64,000 nucleotides of DNA from Glebionis coronaria (taxonomy: Eukaryota > Streptophyta > Magnoliopsida > Asterales > Asteraceae). This document shows, in pieces, positions 12,046 through 23,462 of this stretch. The DNA lies in assembly GCA_025667525.1 (NCBI GenBank), contig CM046875.1, forward strand, positions 435,934,617-435,998,616, read 5' to 3'. Made by a program: the position numbers and the translations under genes. Under the pieces are notes generated by a model. It was not told the origin of the DNA, did no database searches, and was given only the letters and a program-made list of their open reading frames with translations. Position 1 is the first letter of the stretch; each line of letters opens with the position of its first letter.

Positions 12046-12967
12046 TGATATGAGTGTAATTACCCATATCATTTATATATCAAAATGGACTTAAAATGCA
12101 TAAAACTTATAGTTATTGTAAATGTATATGCTTGTTTTGTTTGTTTCGTGTGTGTAGGTACCAAGTTCACAAAAACCGGCAAAACCGACACGAGTTTGAA
12201 GATAATTTCAAGAAGCCAAAATTCAAGATCGTTTTTATCCTAGGATTTGGATTTATCAAGTTTATTGGGCCTTTATGGGACCCACATGTGTTTATTGGGC
12301 CTTAAAGCCCAAGTAAGGAAGTTTGAAACTAATTTGGACTCAAATTCCATATCCAAGGCCCAATATCAAGATACGGATGGAAGTATTTCATAACTTGGGT
12401 CCGAAAAGCCCAATTACCATAAACATGAAACAAATGGAGTGGAGTATTATTTAATTGGGTCTAAAGGCCAAATGCACAAAAATTACAAGACGGTGGAAGT
12501 ATTATTTATACTTATGAGTCAACAAGTCAGTCGGTCAAAAGCAACAAACAAAGAAAATAAAATAAAAGACGCAAGAAAATTGGGGGAAGAACAAACCCAT
12601 ACTCAAGAACCCTAGATAAATTGGGGGTTTCCATTCCAGCATCAATTGAGAGCCACACGCTCCAATTAATCCCCAAGAAAATATGGAGAGAAGATGCTGA
12701 CACCAAGGCTCCTATGTGGCTATGAGTTGCGTCACACCTCAACTTTCATTGGTGGATTTAACTGCCACCAATCATTGAACCAATTAAATCCCTCCACCTC
12801 AGCAACAAAGAAGCACAACTAGCACAAATCTTGTACACTCTAGCAATCCGTGTGCAAGAAGGCTATTATCCACCTTTGGATTGAAACAAGAAAGAGAGAG
12901 AAGACAGAAGAAAGGATCTAAGGGCTGGAATTTAATCTACATCAACAAACCTTCATCTCGGTTAGGC

Positions 12968-12975
12968 TATAAATA
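12968..12975 (+). promoter_or_regulatory. Element G 5' LTR TATA box
   Basis: TATAAATA within GGCTATAAATACCCC. The sister copy in the 3' LTR is at 61655-61662. Confidence 0.6.
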
Positions 12976-14168
12976 CCCCATCATTTTACTGAAAATGTAT
13001 CCCTTTTTCTTCTTGTATCGTTATAATGATAGTTTATAGATTAAAATTGTAACTTTCTTTTTCAAGTATTGTAATATTTTATTTGGAGAAATAAAAGTTA
13101 TTTTTCAGTCTCAAAATCTTTAATTCTTGTGTTGGTTTAATTTGTTATGATTTGAATCTATTAATAGTTATTGTTATAACTGAGAAAAATTCATTGAAGT
13201 TTAATCAATAGCTTGAGTGAGTTTTTGAGAGTAGAATAAGGGATATAAAATGTGTTTATCCTACTGATAAACATAACAATATGTTGCTGTTGGTTCGTGG
13301 TTTAATGGTGGTCTGAGTTATATGGTCGTGATTTATTGGTGGTTCGAGGAGTTTGGTGTCGATTTAAGGTCTAAGGTAGCTCAGCGCTAGCTTCTACATC
13401 AACGAATACTCTCTAATATCCATGGTTAAGCTCGTGTTTATATTAATGAAATTTTTAGTTTAAGTTGTTATTTTGTTTATGATATTTGTGAATCTGCTTG
13501 ATTGGTTAATCTGCTATGATGACAGATCTGTTTTTGTTTATACTATATAAATCTGCTTTACTGACCGAGTTTGTAATCTATTTTGAGAGCATTGATTTTT
13601 GGATGATTGAATGTCTGTAATTACTGAATGTGTTTATTTGAATAAGTTTGCTAGTCTGATGATGATTATATCCAAGTAATTTAATATAAGTTTTTAAAGA
13701 GTTCTTATAATTCTGATATGAAAGTTTGTTTTACTGAGTTTAAATTAGAGTTTGCTGAGTTGTCTGTCGAATTTGACCTACAATATTGCTATACTTGGTC
13801 TCCTTTGTTTTAATCTGCTGATTTTACTACTGGTTTGAGCAGTGATATTGATTTGATCTGATTTAGTAGTCTGATATTGTAGTATGTTGGTTGATGTTTA
13901 GTTGTTGATATGATTTCCATGTCTTATTTGGTATAGATTCTGTGATTTAGTTTTTTAAGACTAAGTGAGTTTGTTTATGTATGTAATTTAGATATTTGTG
14001 TTGCTGTAATATTTGAGTTTCTCTGTTCCTGTATTTTTGTTATATTTAAACAGGAATTGATTCTTATATATCTGAATTGTGTATTATTGTTGTTTATTGA
14101 CAAGCACTCCTCGATTAGGGGTGTTTGGTTTGCTGATATTATAAAAATCTGCTCTCCAAAAATTATCT

Positions 14169-14246
14169 AAAACATAACCACTCCTGTGGTTCGAACCCGA
14201 GACCTCTCGGATCTAGGTGCAATGCCTTAACCACTGGGCTAGCCAC
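14169..14246 (-). ncRNA. Antisense tRNA-like Pol III module in element G 5' LTR
   Basis: Minus strand: A box TAGCCCAGTGG (14241-14231), 32 nt, B box GGGTTCGAACC (14198-14188), then a TTTT run (14172-14169). AGTGGTTAAGGC resembles the D arm of Ser/Leu tRNAs, and GCC can pair with GGC as a D stem. Acceptor and T stems do not close, so it is not a functional tRNA. The copy in the 3' LTR (62885-62938) keeps both boxes with one change in the B box. Transcription is inferred, not shown. Confidence 0.5.
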
Positions 14247-14845
14247 TTTCTTTTGTTAAAGTTATACTAAGTTTTATTTATATACGTATCTTTAGGTTGG
14301 CAGTTTATATAAACATTTTACACTATTTTGTTCATTTTAAATCACTATTTTATTTTATAACGTCTATTATTTTTTATCAAATGTTTAATTTTAAAATTCT
14401 AAATAAATTAGTTTTTAAATAGTTAATGACCATAAAAATATTAGTTTAAATAAATAAAGTTTAAAAAATATATAAAAAAATATTTTATTACTTTTAAAAA
14501 TTAATTTTGTTTAAATAAATTTTGTTTCAATAAAAAGTTAAAAAAAATTATAGATTCAAATTCGTCTTTTAGATTTTACTTTGGGTAACGGTTCATGCAA
14601 TTTAGGTTAAAAACGTAGGATATTAGATAAAACCGAAATGAATTCAAATCGATTGTCCAATTCAAAACGAAAGTCTCAAATTCACAATTTCCTTGTGTAC
14701 AATGAACCGGGATCACTCTCGTGTTTAATTAATCCCTCTTTAGCTTATTTTGGATTAATACTTTTTCCTAAAGATAATTTCCTAAATTTTCTCTATAACG
14801 TATTATATTAAAATACACCGACACTTTCCCTCACATCAAAAATTT

Positions 14846-14861
14846 TGGCGCCGCTGCCGGG
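14846..14861 (+). promoter_or_regulatory. Element G primer binding site, Athila/tRNA-Asp type
   Basis: TGGCGCCGCTGCCGGG begins eight bases after the LTR end. It is the same 16-mer as in J and E, and one base from the usual Athila site with GCCGTTGCC. Confidence 0.85.
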
Positions 14862-15550
14862 TAAATTGTGTACGATTCTTTCGTGGCGATTTTGTTGATC
14901 GTTGATTTGAAGACCCATTATGTCCTAGGAATGTTTTGTTATTTTTCTATATATATATATAATAAATATCGATTTTTCGTGTTTTTTTGTTATTAATATA
15001 TTATATTATGTAGAACAATAAATTCACCTACCTCCAAAAGCGTGAAAACGCAAACCTTAGTTGGGATTTCATCACCTAGCTATTGTATTCGAATCCAAAA
15101 CAAACATAAAAGGAAAAATATATTAATACTAATAAAAAGTTTAAACTCGATTTATACAAACTATAAGGTGTGTATAAGGCGAGGTGTGTATAAGGCGACG
15201 AGCTATAAAAGGCCGTCTAAGGAAAAAAGGTTTTTAAGTGCTTTGTGCCACCTTGTTTCCCCGCTTGCTTGTGCGTATATTGAGAGGGACGACCGATTAT
15301 TGGTTTGCCAACTCAAGTAGTAATAAACCTTATTTTTGTCGTTGTTTACTTATTGCACCTCGAGACGTTTAGGTTTTCACCTACGTTTCAAAGTCGACCC
15401 AGGGTAGTTAACTTCTATAGTAATTATCCTTACTCCTTGTTTTTATCAATCTTTGATTGAGCAATACCAAATAAAAATACCAAAATAATCTTCTTAATCC
15501 TCTATCATGTTTAATTCTTTTCTCCTCAACCTCCTATTTTTAATTCTTAT
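14862..15550 (+). other. Element G untranslated leader
   Basis: A perfect 16-bp tandem duplication (AGGTGTGTATAAGGCG at 15166-15181 and 15182-15197) precedes a block near 15215-15285. That block is shared with the leaders of E (about 49138-49200) and H (minus strand, about 63735-63808). A small ORF at 15042-15320 crosses this block but has no protein character. The end of the leader, TTTTTAATTCTT just before the ATG, is also shared with J. Confidence 0.6.
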
Positions 15551-16810
15551 ATGAATTCCTTTGTCCGTTGTGTAGGGTGTGGAGAACCGTTATATGGTCT
15601 TTTACCATGTCGGTGGTGTACGTACGAGCACTGTGGAAATGATTTACGTAACGATTTACGAGTTGGATTTTGTCCTTTTTGTAAGATATAACTTCATGTG
15701 GAAACCCGAATTTTTCCAATAACCCTCTCTATTTTTACCCACCTCCACACTCCACATACGAGACACCCTCGTGTGAGTTATGTGGAAACGATTCTCATTT
15801 TGGAATTAATTGTTCGCATCGATTCTCGCTTAATTTCGAGCAAGAACCGGGCTACAATCAAAACTATAATGATAATTGTTATCCACAAGATTCACCGATT
15901 TTATCACAATAATATCTTTGTTGTGAGTATTGTGGGGGTCCTCATGAGAGTTTTAATTGTCAACGAAGGATCAAAATTTTTATGAGCTCAATCCTTGCTA
16001 TAATTCCATTCCTTTCGGTTTTGACCAACCCCCACAATATTCTCTCGATGGTGAAGCTTTTAGACGAATTGAAACGTTATTTCAACAAACAATGAATCAA
16101 GAAAGTGTTGAAATTATTGAAAAGAGCATCGAAGATATGATGCAAGAAAATATACGAATTGATAAAGAGATTAAGGATATAACTAATGAATTAGGAATTC
16201 GAAGATATCGAGGAGAAATAATTGATGACGAGTTTAAAAGAGAGTGTGAGATTAAGATTAGACAACTTTCGCAAGATTATAATGGATTAAGCATTGAGAT
16301 TCGAAAGAAAGAACAAGCTCAAGAGGAAGCAAAATATCTCGCTACTCGTGAACTCAAGCGTTCTTTTCTATATGGCGATGAAGATGATGATATTTTTGAT
16401 CTCACTCCATCTCATGACATCACTACTCCTATTCTTGATTCTTCCACCATGGAACCCGACAACTCTTGAAGCATTGGGGATGAGCATATTAGCACTATTC
16501 CAGAAACGGAACCGGACGAAGTAACAAAGTCTAGTGTTGAGATCCTTGTCCAAAACCTAAGAGAGTCCGATGGTATTTCTAATGGAACGTGTGATTCGCC
16601 ACATTGTGATAACTCTCCTTCTTTCATTCATTTTAAGATTTTCTCCAATTCTAATGATGAAACTTGTGAAAGGAATGACGATTTTAAGTATGATACGACT
16701 TCTAGTGAAGTATCTATTGAGGAGTTCTCCAATGACCTCTCTTATAAAGATGACATTAATGACTCAGATTATGAGGGGTTTCCCAAGAACCTACTCTTCT
16801 TTACCTATTT
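15551..16810 (+). pseudogene. Cys/His-knuckle acidic protein of element G, 5' part, broken
   Basis: The ATG at 15551 aligns with the J ORF start: M-N-S-F-V-R-C-V-G-C-G versus M-D-S-R-V-D-C-V-G-C-G. A TAA near 15689, a frame change, a TAA near 15911 and a further shift near 15960 break it; the last long open piece is 15957-16469. Across frames there is a canonical CCHC knuckle, C-E-L-C-G-N-D-S-H-F-G-I-N-C (CX2CX4HX4C), and the Athila-gag-like variant C-E-Y-C-G-G-P-H-E-S-F-N-C (CX2CX3HX4C). F-G-F-D-Q-P-P-Q-Y-S-L-D, a Glu/Lys-rich likely coiled coil and an acidic D-E-D-D-D-I-F-D-L-T-P segment follow. The ORF is interrupted by element I at 16811. It replaces gag-pol. An RNA-binding, Gag-like role is inference. 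Confidence 0.7.
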
Positions 16811-18644
16811 TGTAAAATCCATGATTTTAACATGATTTAATGTAATAAAATTTCAGTCAATAATCCTAGAACACTCCCTCATATGTCATATTTCTATAAG
16901 ATGTATGTGAACTTGTCCATTATGTTGTAAATAACTACATAACTTAAACCATGTACTTGAAACTAGAAGAACAAGTAATAAAATGTATAAACATCATTTG
17001 AGTATACAACACTTAACAAATTTGGAAAATATGGTACCAATGTATATGTTGCCGTGTATGTATGTATGCATACTATAAGCATACTTACACTTTCTTTGAC
17101 TAGCCCAAGATCATTATTCTCTTTTGTGTAAAGCCCACAACAAGCCCAAGCTAAAGCCCACTCCCCTTTTGGTTAGCCTTACACGGCACACAGCCTAGGT
17201 GGAAGGAGAATAGTTGCCTTGGTTTTAGAAAAGCCAACACTTGGCATGATATCTCTTATCAAGGCAAATCATGCCATTTGCCTTTCCCTTTCTATTCTTT
17301 AAGTCGAAACATACACACCAACATTCTCATTCCCACATGTAAATCAAATCTCACTTTCTCTCATCCCTTTCTCTCTCAAATCATACGGCTTAGCCATATG
17401 CATCCAAGACACATTACCTTCACTAGTTATTGTCTTCTTCTTCATTACTACTAGTCATTTGGAAGTATCTCCACCAACTTGATCTTTATAGCAAGCCATA
17501 CATGCCCTAGCCGAATCCATCTAGGTCACGGCTTGGTTTGTAGTTAGGGTTTTCATCATCATCAAGATTAGATCACTAATCTCCTTTGTTCCCTAGATCT
17601 TCCTTGGTATTTTTTTTAACAAGATGGTATTACTCATTATGCTTTCTTCATTATTACTTTCATGCATTAACATCCATCTAGTAAACACATATAACAACTT
17701 GTTAAAAATCAAGATTTGATAAAACCATAACCATCTAGGTCACGACATATTTGGGAATACCATTAGTCATGGTTAAAAACTTTTGATAAGAAACCTATGA
17801 CTATTATTCTATTTTTAAACTTAACTAAAAATCATGTAAATCATTTTATGGATTTAAATGTAGCCGTTGGTTATAAACATTACTTTTGGGATTGTGGTTA
17901 ACTAATAATCACAAATCTCATAAGTAAATTTGTTATAACTCAAAACTATGAAAAACCATGACCTTAAAGGCCACGGCATAATTACATGAACATCAATGAT
18001 TTTTATAGCAAGTTGTAAGTAATGGGATATGTAATTATCTACATATTTTGGAATACTAAAAATCGCCAAAACACTATATATGTAAAAATCTAGCCGTGGG
18101 CTATGGATGTCCTTGGATGGATTTCTAATGAAAATGCATGTCCATGTTAGACCTAGATCTAGTGTTAAGGACTTAACTTGACCTAATAATCTTATAACAA
18201 GCACAAAAATCTTATGTGAACATTTGTGGAGAGACAATATAGCTGTGGGCTATATGTTATGTTTTGGGAATAATGATAACCTTGGGAACATATAATAAAT
18301 CTAGATAATTATGTTGGACTTTATAAGTACTTATAAACACATAACTAGCTTAAGATCTCCTCTTGGAAATACCAAGATTAAATTTATAGCCGTGGGCTAT
18401 ATATGTATGTACATGGACATACATAGCTAGATCTTATTTTGGGACACTTATAATTACATGCAACCATAAAACAAGTCTTGACTTATCTTAATAAGCTATA
18501 GCATAACATAGCCGTGAGTCATAAGCTCATATTAGGGCTTATAACTTGCATGCAACCTTATAACAAATCTAGATCTCATTTGATTCACCAAATAAAACAA
18601 ACCATGGGTTTTTATTATTTAATTAGGGCTTATAACTTGAATTT
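16811..18644 (-). repeat. Element I truncated tandem LTR copy
   Basis: Matches 18658-19321 continued at 35028-36225. It lacks the 2.1 kb that contain the minus-strand LTR start. Homology stops in AACTTGAATTT, where a 33-bp local duplication (about 18645-18701) begins. It preserves the intact J target GGAAGTATCTCC at 17461-17472. Spaced AGCCGTGGGCTAT words occur at 17861, 18091, 18239, 18386 and 18508. Confidence 0.75.
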
Positions 18645-18657
18645 TACCATGATTTAA

Positions 18658-19321
18658 TGTAATAAAATCCATGATTTTACCATGATTTAATGTAATAAAA
18701 TTTCACCCAATAATCCTAGAAACACTCCCTCATATGTCATATTTCTATAAGATATGTGTGAAGTTGTCTATTATGTTGTAAATAACTACATAACTTAAAC
18801 CATTTATTTAAAACTAGAAGAACAAGTAATAAAATGTATAACCATCATTTGAGTATACAACACTTAACAAATTTGGAAAATATGCTACACAATGTATATG
18901 TAGCCGTGTATGTATGTATGCATACTATAATCATACTTACACTTTCTTGGACTAGCCCAAGATCATTATTCTCTTTTTTGTCAAGCCCACAACAAGCCCA
19001 AGCCAAAGGCCACTTCTCTTTTGGTTAGCCTTACACGGCACACACCCTAGGTGGAAGGAGAAGAGTTGCCTTGGTTTTGGAAAAGCCAACACTTGGCATG
19101 ATATCTCTTATCAAGGCAAATCATGCCATTTGCATTTCCCTCTCTCTTCTTTAAGCCGAAACATACACAACAACATTCTCATTCCCAAATGCAAATCAAA
19201 TCTCAATTTCTCTCAGCCCTTTCTCTCTCAAATCATACGGCTTAGCCATATGCATCCAAGAACACTTTAACTTCACTAGTTATTGTCTTCTTCTTCATTA
19301 CTACTAATCATTTGGAAGTAT
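18658..19321 (-). repeat. Element I full LTR, 3' end part (minus-strand sense)
   Basis: Left part of the complete LTR, ending at the J insertion with target copy AGTAT (19317-19321). It continues at 35028. Confidence 0.75.
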
Positions 19322-21084
19322 TGTTAAACACGTAATTATTCAATCATTTAGTAAGAAATTCCTTCATTTTTCGTATAATAAATAGAAAAAATGTATTTTT
19401 TATGCATATATCGTTTATATTTGCTATTTATTATTGTAGGTACGGATATCAAAGAGACTGAGCAAAAACGAAGCAAAAGAGGTAGAAACGAGCTCGAGAA
19501 ATGAAAAGAGCACGGAAAATCGACTCCAACGGTACCTTCATATTTTTATTGGGCCGACCTGACACCATTTAAATGGGTCGAGCCGACCCAATATTAGTTA
19601 AATGGACCGACTCAATAATACTAACAAGTGCAGCCCAGCAGCAACTAAAAAGCCCAGTTAGCGACGCCCATTAAAAATGAAGTCAGATCAGATATTGTTA
19701 GCTTATATTCTACGCAGCCTTTCAATGTCAAAAAATGTCATGTCTCTTAGATACTACAACACATATGACATATTTGATCTTTTTTCATGATTTACATTCT
19801 ATCTTTATATCTTCATTTGATTTTCGTAGGTAGTAGATCTTTACTTCTTCACATTGGTATTTTTTATTCTTGTATTTTCATAGTAGCGTAGTTTTGATAC
19901 ATAGCATAGATCTTACATTTTTTAAGAACATTCGCTTTTTTATTTCATGTCTTTCTTTCTCTCATTTTTATTTTCGTAAATTAGATGTAAGTTAGATTAG
20001 TGTAATTTTAAATCAACTTATTCCATTTCAATCTTGTTGTAATTTCTCTTTTATTTATGAAAGTTTGATTTTAGTTTTGGGTAATTAAAGTTTTCTTTTT
20101 TTAAGATTCACAGATAGGTTTCGGTAGATATCGTTTAATATTCAGTTGACATTTACTCCTTATTCGAAATATAATTAGTTTCACAGGGTTTGAGATATTG
20201 TTAAATTTTGATGCTTTCGGTTGATGTTCTTATTGAATTTGTATCCGGTTAAAGAAAAATGATGTCCAGGTTTTGTTGAAGTTGGTTATTGTTTTGTAAT
20301 TGATGTTTGTACTTTAGTTTAATGTTTCTAACTGAGTAGTATTTTTTATTAGCAATTTTAGGATATAAAAATGAGTAGTTTTAGGATTTAAAAATGAGTA
20401 AGTTTTGGTTATTGTTGTTAAACAAAAGAGTGAAACAATAACAATAGTAATAATTAAAAAAATGGAAACAAAATGTCAAAAGAGGGATTCGAACCTTCCA
20501 CCTACGTTTCATTCTTTTCTCAATTTACCATTGTGCTAGAAATCCTTATTGTTGATAACTCCCTTTATTATACTGAAATAGTTAATTCATATTAGGAATA
20601 TGATTTATTAGTGTAATTAAAAAGTTTACTTAGTTTTTATTAAATTCAAGTTAGTTAAAAAAATAGTTTTATTTCTAATTGGTTTTATTAGATTTAAATT
20701 TTAATTAGTGTTTACAAATTTAAGATGCTATTTAGTTTATTTTGTATTAACTATTTGTTTTGTTCGAACTCAACGTTTCTTCTATATTTTCTACGGTTTT
20801 CTTATTACGGTATCTAATCTCTTTCTCTCTTATTCTTGTTAGCATATTTTAATGCCATTCTTGTTTCTTAACCGTTTGCTTATCCCGTAGTTTAATGAGT
20901 TTAATTAGGATTTCTTCCTTGCTTCCCTTTAGATTAGAATTATCCTTAGTTTTAATCATTTAGTTCAGATATAAAAATCAAAACGTATTTATTCGAGCAT
21001 CAAACTTGAGACATAAACGCGAATATCCATTCACACTTCGCCGGAACTACGATAACCTTCGGGTGTACGAAAACGACTCAATCA
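19322..21084 (+). repeat. Element J 5' LTR (1763 bp)
   Basis: Starts TGTTAAACACG and ends GACTCAATCA, two bases before the PBS. It lacks the terminal hairpin found in A, E, G and K. It carries a short repeat of GGGTCGAGCCGACCC character near 19553-19610 and an antisense tRNA-like module at 20478-20538. No clear TATA box could be chosen. Confidence 0.9.
20478..20540 (-). ncRNA. Antisense tRNA-like Pol III module in element J 5' LTR
   Basis: Minus strand: A box TAGCACAATGG (20538-20528), 32 nt, perfect B box GGTTCGAATCC (20495-20485), then TTTT (20481-20478). Four of five T-stem pairs can form (GAAGG with CCCTC). The 3' LTR copy at 26139-26192 keeps both boxes exactly. Confidence 0.5.
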
Positions 21085-21086
21085 AA

Positions 21087-21102
21087 TGGCGCCGCTGCCG
21101 GG
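21087..21102 (+). promoter_or_regulatory. Element J primer binding site, Athila/tRNA-Asp type
   Basis: TGGCGCCGCTGCCGGG two bases after the LTR end, the same 16-mer as in G and E. Confidence 0.85.
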
Positions 21103-21557
21103 TAATGTGTGTAGCGATGTTTGCGTTGTGTTTTTAGTTAGTGACTTGAAGATCCTTTCGCTTTGAAAGTTTGTTTTACGTATTTATGTATATATATATA
21201 AAATATTTAAAAATCCAAAAAAAAATGTATAAAATTTATAAAAACAAAAAAAAAGTATTATTTTTATTTTATCTTCTTTTCTTTATTACTATATATATCA
21301 TTTAAAAAAAATATCCAAAAATATTTTCTTTCGACTTTATTTTTCTTTTAGCTATATATTATATATGATATATAGTTTTATATAGTATATTATAATCTAA
21401 TATTTTATTATTTATTATTTTATTATTTTATTATTTTATTATTTTATTATTTTATTATTTTATTATTATGTTATTATTAAAAAAGTTATAAAAATATTCT
21501 TCTTTATCTTCTATCGTGTTTAATTCTTTTTCTCATGCCTCTTATTTTTAATTCTTT
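21103..21557 (+). other. Element J untranslated leader with AT-rich microsatellite
   Basis: Very AT-rich. From about 21400 to 21478 it consists of TTTTATTA-like units repeated about nine times. The shared leader block of E, G and H is not seen here. Confidence 0.6.
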
Positions 21558-22520
21558 ATGGATTCGCGTGTCGATTGTGTAGGGTGTGGGATACCATCGT
21601 CTGGTAGTCAATCATGTCATTGGTATTCTTGCGAGCGGCGCGGAATGGATATCCCTAATTACGAATTTGAACATTGTTCCTTTTGCAATTCGATCAACTC
21701 ATATTTCACCTCTAATGACACTATCTCACCCTCTTCCATATATGACGATCCGTATCCGCAACATGCACCGGGTTTTTCCCAATACCCGTGTTGCAACCAT
21801 TGTGGGGGCCCTCGTGACACTTTTTCTTGTCAACCGATGAATTATTATGAGCCTGATCCGTGCTATAATTCCGGTTTTCATAATTTTGAGCCCCCACAAT
21901 ACACCCTCGATCATCAACCTTCTTTGAATCCGAATGACGTAACACAAGCACTTCTTTTAAAACTTCATGACGGTGTAATTCGACTAAAAGAAACATGGGA
22001 GGAGGAAAAGCGACAGCAACAAGAGCAAGTATCTAGTCTTAGTGCTTATACCTCTACACCTCGTGTGATTCCTTATTGTTATAATGATGACGAGGATAAT
22101 ATTTACGATTTAAATCCATCATGTGAGACTACCACTCCTATTCTCGATTCTTCCACTACGGAGACCGATGCCTCTCTTATCATGGGGGATGAGGGTCTTA
22201 TCACCATTCCTTGTGATGAGATTCTTATTCCAATCCAAAGTGAGCTTACGGTTGCTTCCGATAGTGATAGTGAGTGTGAATCTCTTTCTAGTGATGATTC
22301 ATTACATCCCACCGACATCTTGGGAGATGATTCTTTGGCTTTCGCTAATCCTCTTTTTGATCTCGATGATGATTTTACTTCTAGTGATGACGAGTCACTA
22401 TCCGATGAAGACGTTCTGAAGGAAAATTTCAAGATTTATTCGAACCCTTTATTTGATTTTGATGACGCCTACATCTCTAGTGAGGTGAATCCTCTGTTAT
22501 TGATGAGCATTCTATGTTAG
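21558..22520 (+). CDS. Cys-rich acidic protein of element J (gag-pol replacement)
   Basis: 320 codons are open from an ATG whose context matches the G start. The N-terminus holds Cys pairs (C-V-G-C-G, C-H-W-Y-S-C, H-C-S-F-C-N-S) of zinc-finger type. C-C-N-H-C-G-G-P-R-D-T-F-S-C near residue 80 is the gag-like CX2CX3HX4C knuckle with His replaced by Arg. Next come P-P-Q-Y-T-L-D, a Glu/Gln-rich likely coiled coil (about residues 135-155) and a Ser/Asp-rich acidic C-terminal half. Readable coding sequence continues in two other frames downstream, so the original product was longer. No RT, protease or integrase motif. I recall related proteins from Asteraceae retroelements. The function is unknown; nucleic-acid binding is inference. 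Confidence 0.65.
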   Translation: MDSRVDCVGCGIPSSGSQSCHWYSCERRGMDIPNYEFEHCSFCNSINSYFTSNDTISPSSIYDDPYPQHAPGFSQYPCCNHCGGPRDTFSCQPMNYYEPDPCYNSGFHNFEPPQYTLDHQPSLNPNDVTQALLLKLHDGVIRLKETWEEEKRQQQEQVSSLSAYTSTPRVIPYCYNDDEDNIYDLNPSCETTTPILDSSTTETDASLIMGDEGLITIPCDEILIPIQSELTVASDSDSECESLSSDDSLHPTDILGDDSLAFANPLFDLDDDFTSSDDESLSDEDVLKENFKIYSNPLFDFDDAYISSEVNPLLLMSILC

Positions 22521-23025
22521 CCATGCCACCTCCCATCGTAGAGGAGGTGGAGAGATTTAACCCTACCTTCTGTTTGACTCGGTCTGGAGAGGTGACGCGG
22601 GTGGTAGATATTTCTTCTGATATTTCTCATATTATGTTGCCACCCCGTCCTACCGCGTGCACGTCCAAGCGGGTGATGTATCGCTTTTATTCTCTTCATT
22701 TCATACCGGAAATGAGGATGAGTGTTTTGATCCTAGAGGAGACGTTGATGTTGCTATTACTTGTGATGTTTTACCGGTTACCCCATCAACTCTTGCTTTG
22801 TGTTTCTATCAAGTGTCCTCGGGTGACACTTTGATATCTTTTTCTCCCACCGTCCCGCCCTTGTCGAAGACGAGTATTCTTAAGGATCGCCTTTATACCT
22901 ATTTCTTGTATGTTAAAAGAATCCTTCTGCTTTTCTTCACTTATACTGTGGATTCTTCTTTATTCTCATCCGGTAATGAGGATAAGATTTTTGACCCTGG
23001 CATATCTGCTTTGAGCCAGTGGTGA
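22514..23025 (+). pseudogene. Continuation of the element J protein in shifted frames
   Basis: After about 22490 the sense continues in a second frame (M-P-P-P-I-V-E-E-V-E-R-F-N-P-T-F-C-L-T, to about 22700), then in a third (22657-23025) with G-N-E-D-E-C-F-D-P-R and later S-G-N-E-D-K-I-F-D-P-G-I. The order of frames implies two shifts in the same direction. The simplest explanation is two small indels. The last frame stops just before the post-ORF stem-loop. Confidence 0.55.
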
Positions 23026-23061
23026 TTCTCTTGCTCCCCCATGGACCATTTAATTTGGGGT

Positions 23062-23081
23062 CGAGTCAGTCTCGTGACTCG
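23062..23081 (+). promoter_or_regulatory. Post-ORF stem-loop, element J copy
   Basis: CGAGTC, 8-nt loop AGTCTCGT, GACTCG: a perfect 6-bp stem, 20 nt in all, matching A, E and G in place and size. Confidence 0.55.
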
Positions 23082-23149
23082 GTTAACAAAAACAAGCGCT
23101 TCTCAGGAGGCAAACCGGTGATTTATCTATTTTATCTATTTTCTAACAT

Positions 23150-23462
23150 AAGTGTAGGGGCGTGCTTCTCTCCATGTGTGCTTGTTGGTATTTGTTTTTG
23201 TGTGCATGGTTCCCTTGGATTGAGAAGACTTTCAGAGGGTTGATGTTGCTGTTTTCCATCATCTTCTTCATTCAGTCTCCGATCAATCTTCATGTCTATA
23301 TCAGGGGAGTACTCAGTTCTCATCTTTATCCATGCATATCTGATTGTGTTCTCCTTCGTACACTTGGAATTCCAGCATTAGCCTTTTGTGTTCATAAGTG
23401 TAGGGGTAGCACCTTATCACTTTTGAACATTGAGGCCAATGTTCGGTTCTAAGTGTAGGGGG
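23150..23462 (+). promoter_or_regulatory. Internal PPT-like repeats and hairpin, element J
   Basis: AAGTGTAGGGG occurs at 23150, 23396 and 23451 and again as the terminal PPT at 24966. GAACATTG-AGGC-CAATGTTC (23425-23444) is a perfect 8-bp hairpin just before the third copy. Confidence 0.55.

Larger units (their letters stand above)
12046..14838 (+). repeat. Element G 5' LTR (2793 bp)
   Basis: Starts TGATATGAGTG and ends CACATCA. The first 25 bases form a hairpin (GATATGAGT with ACCCATATC, one mismatch; perfect in the 3' LTR). U3 carries several GGGCC/GGGCTT words at 12260-12480. The TATA box is at 12968-12975, an inverted repeat lies near 13370-13392, an antisense tRNA-like module is at 14169-14241, and the 3' end is AT-rich. 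Confidence 0.9.

Noticed and set aside
14169..14246. Functional tRNA genes at the three tRNA-like modules
   Set aside because: Acceptor stems do not pair and T or D stems are incomplete. Only the internal promoter boxes and tRNA-like spacing are supported.
21400..21478. TTTTATTA-like array as an origin or attachment site
   Set aside because: Simple AT-rich microsatellite in the leader of a retroelement; nothing else supports such a role.
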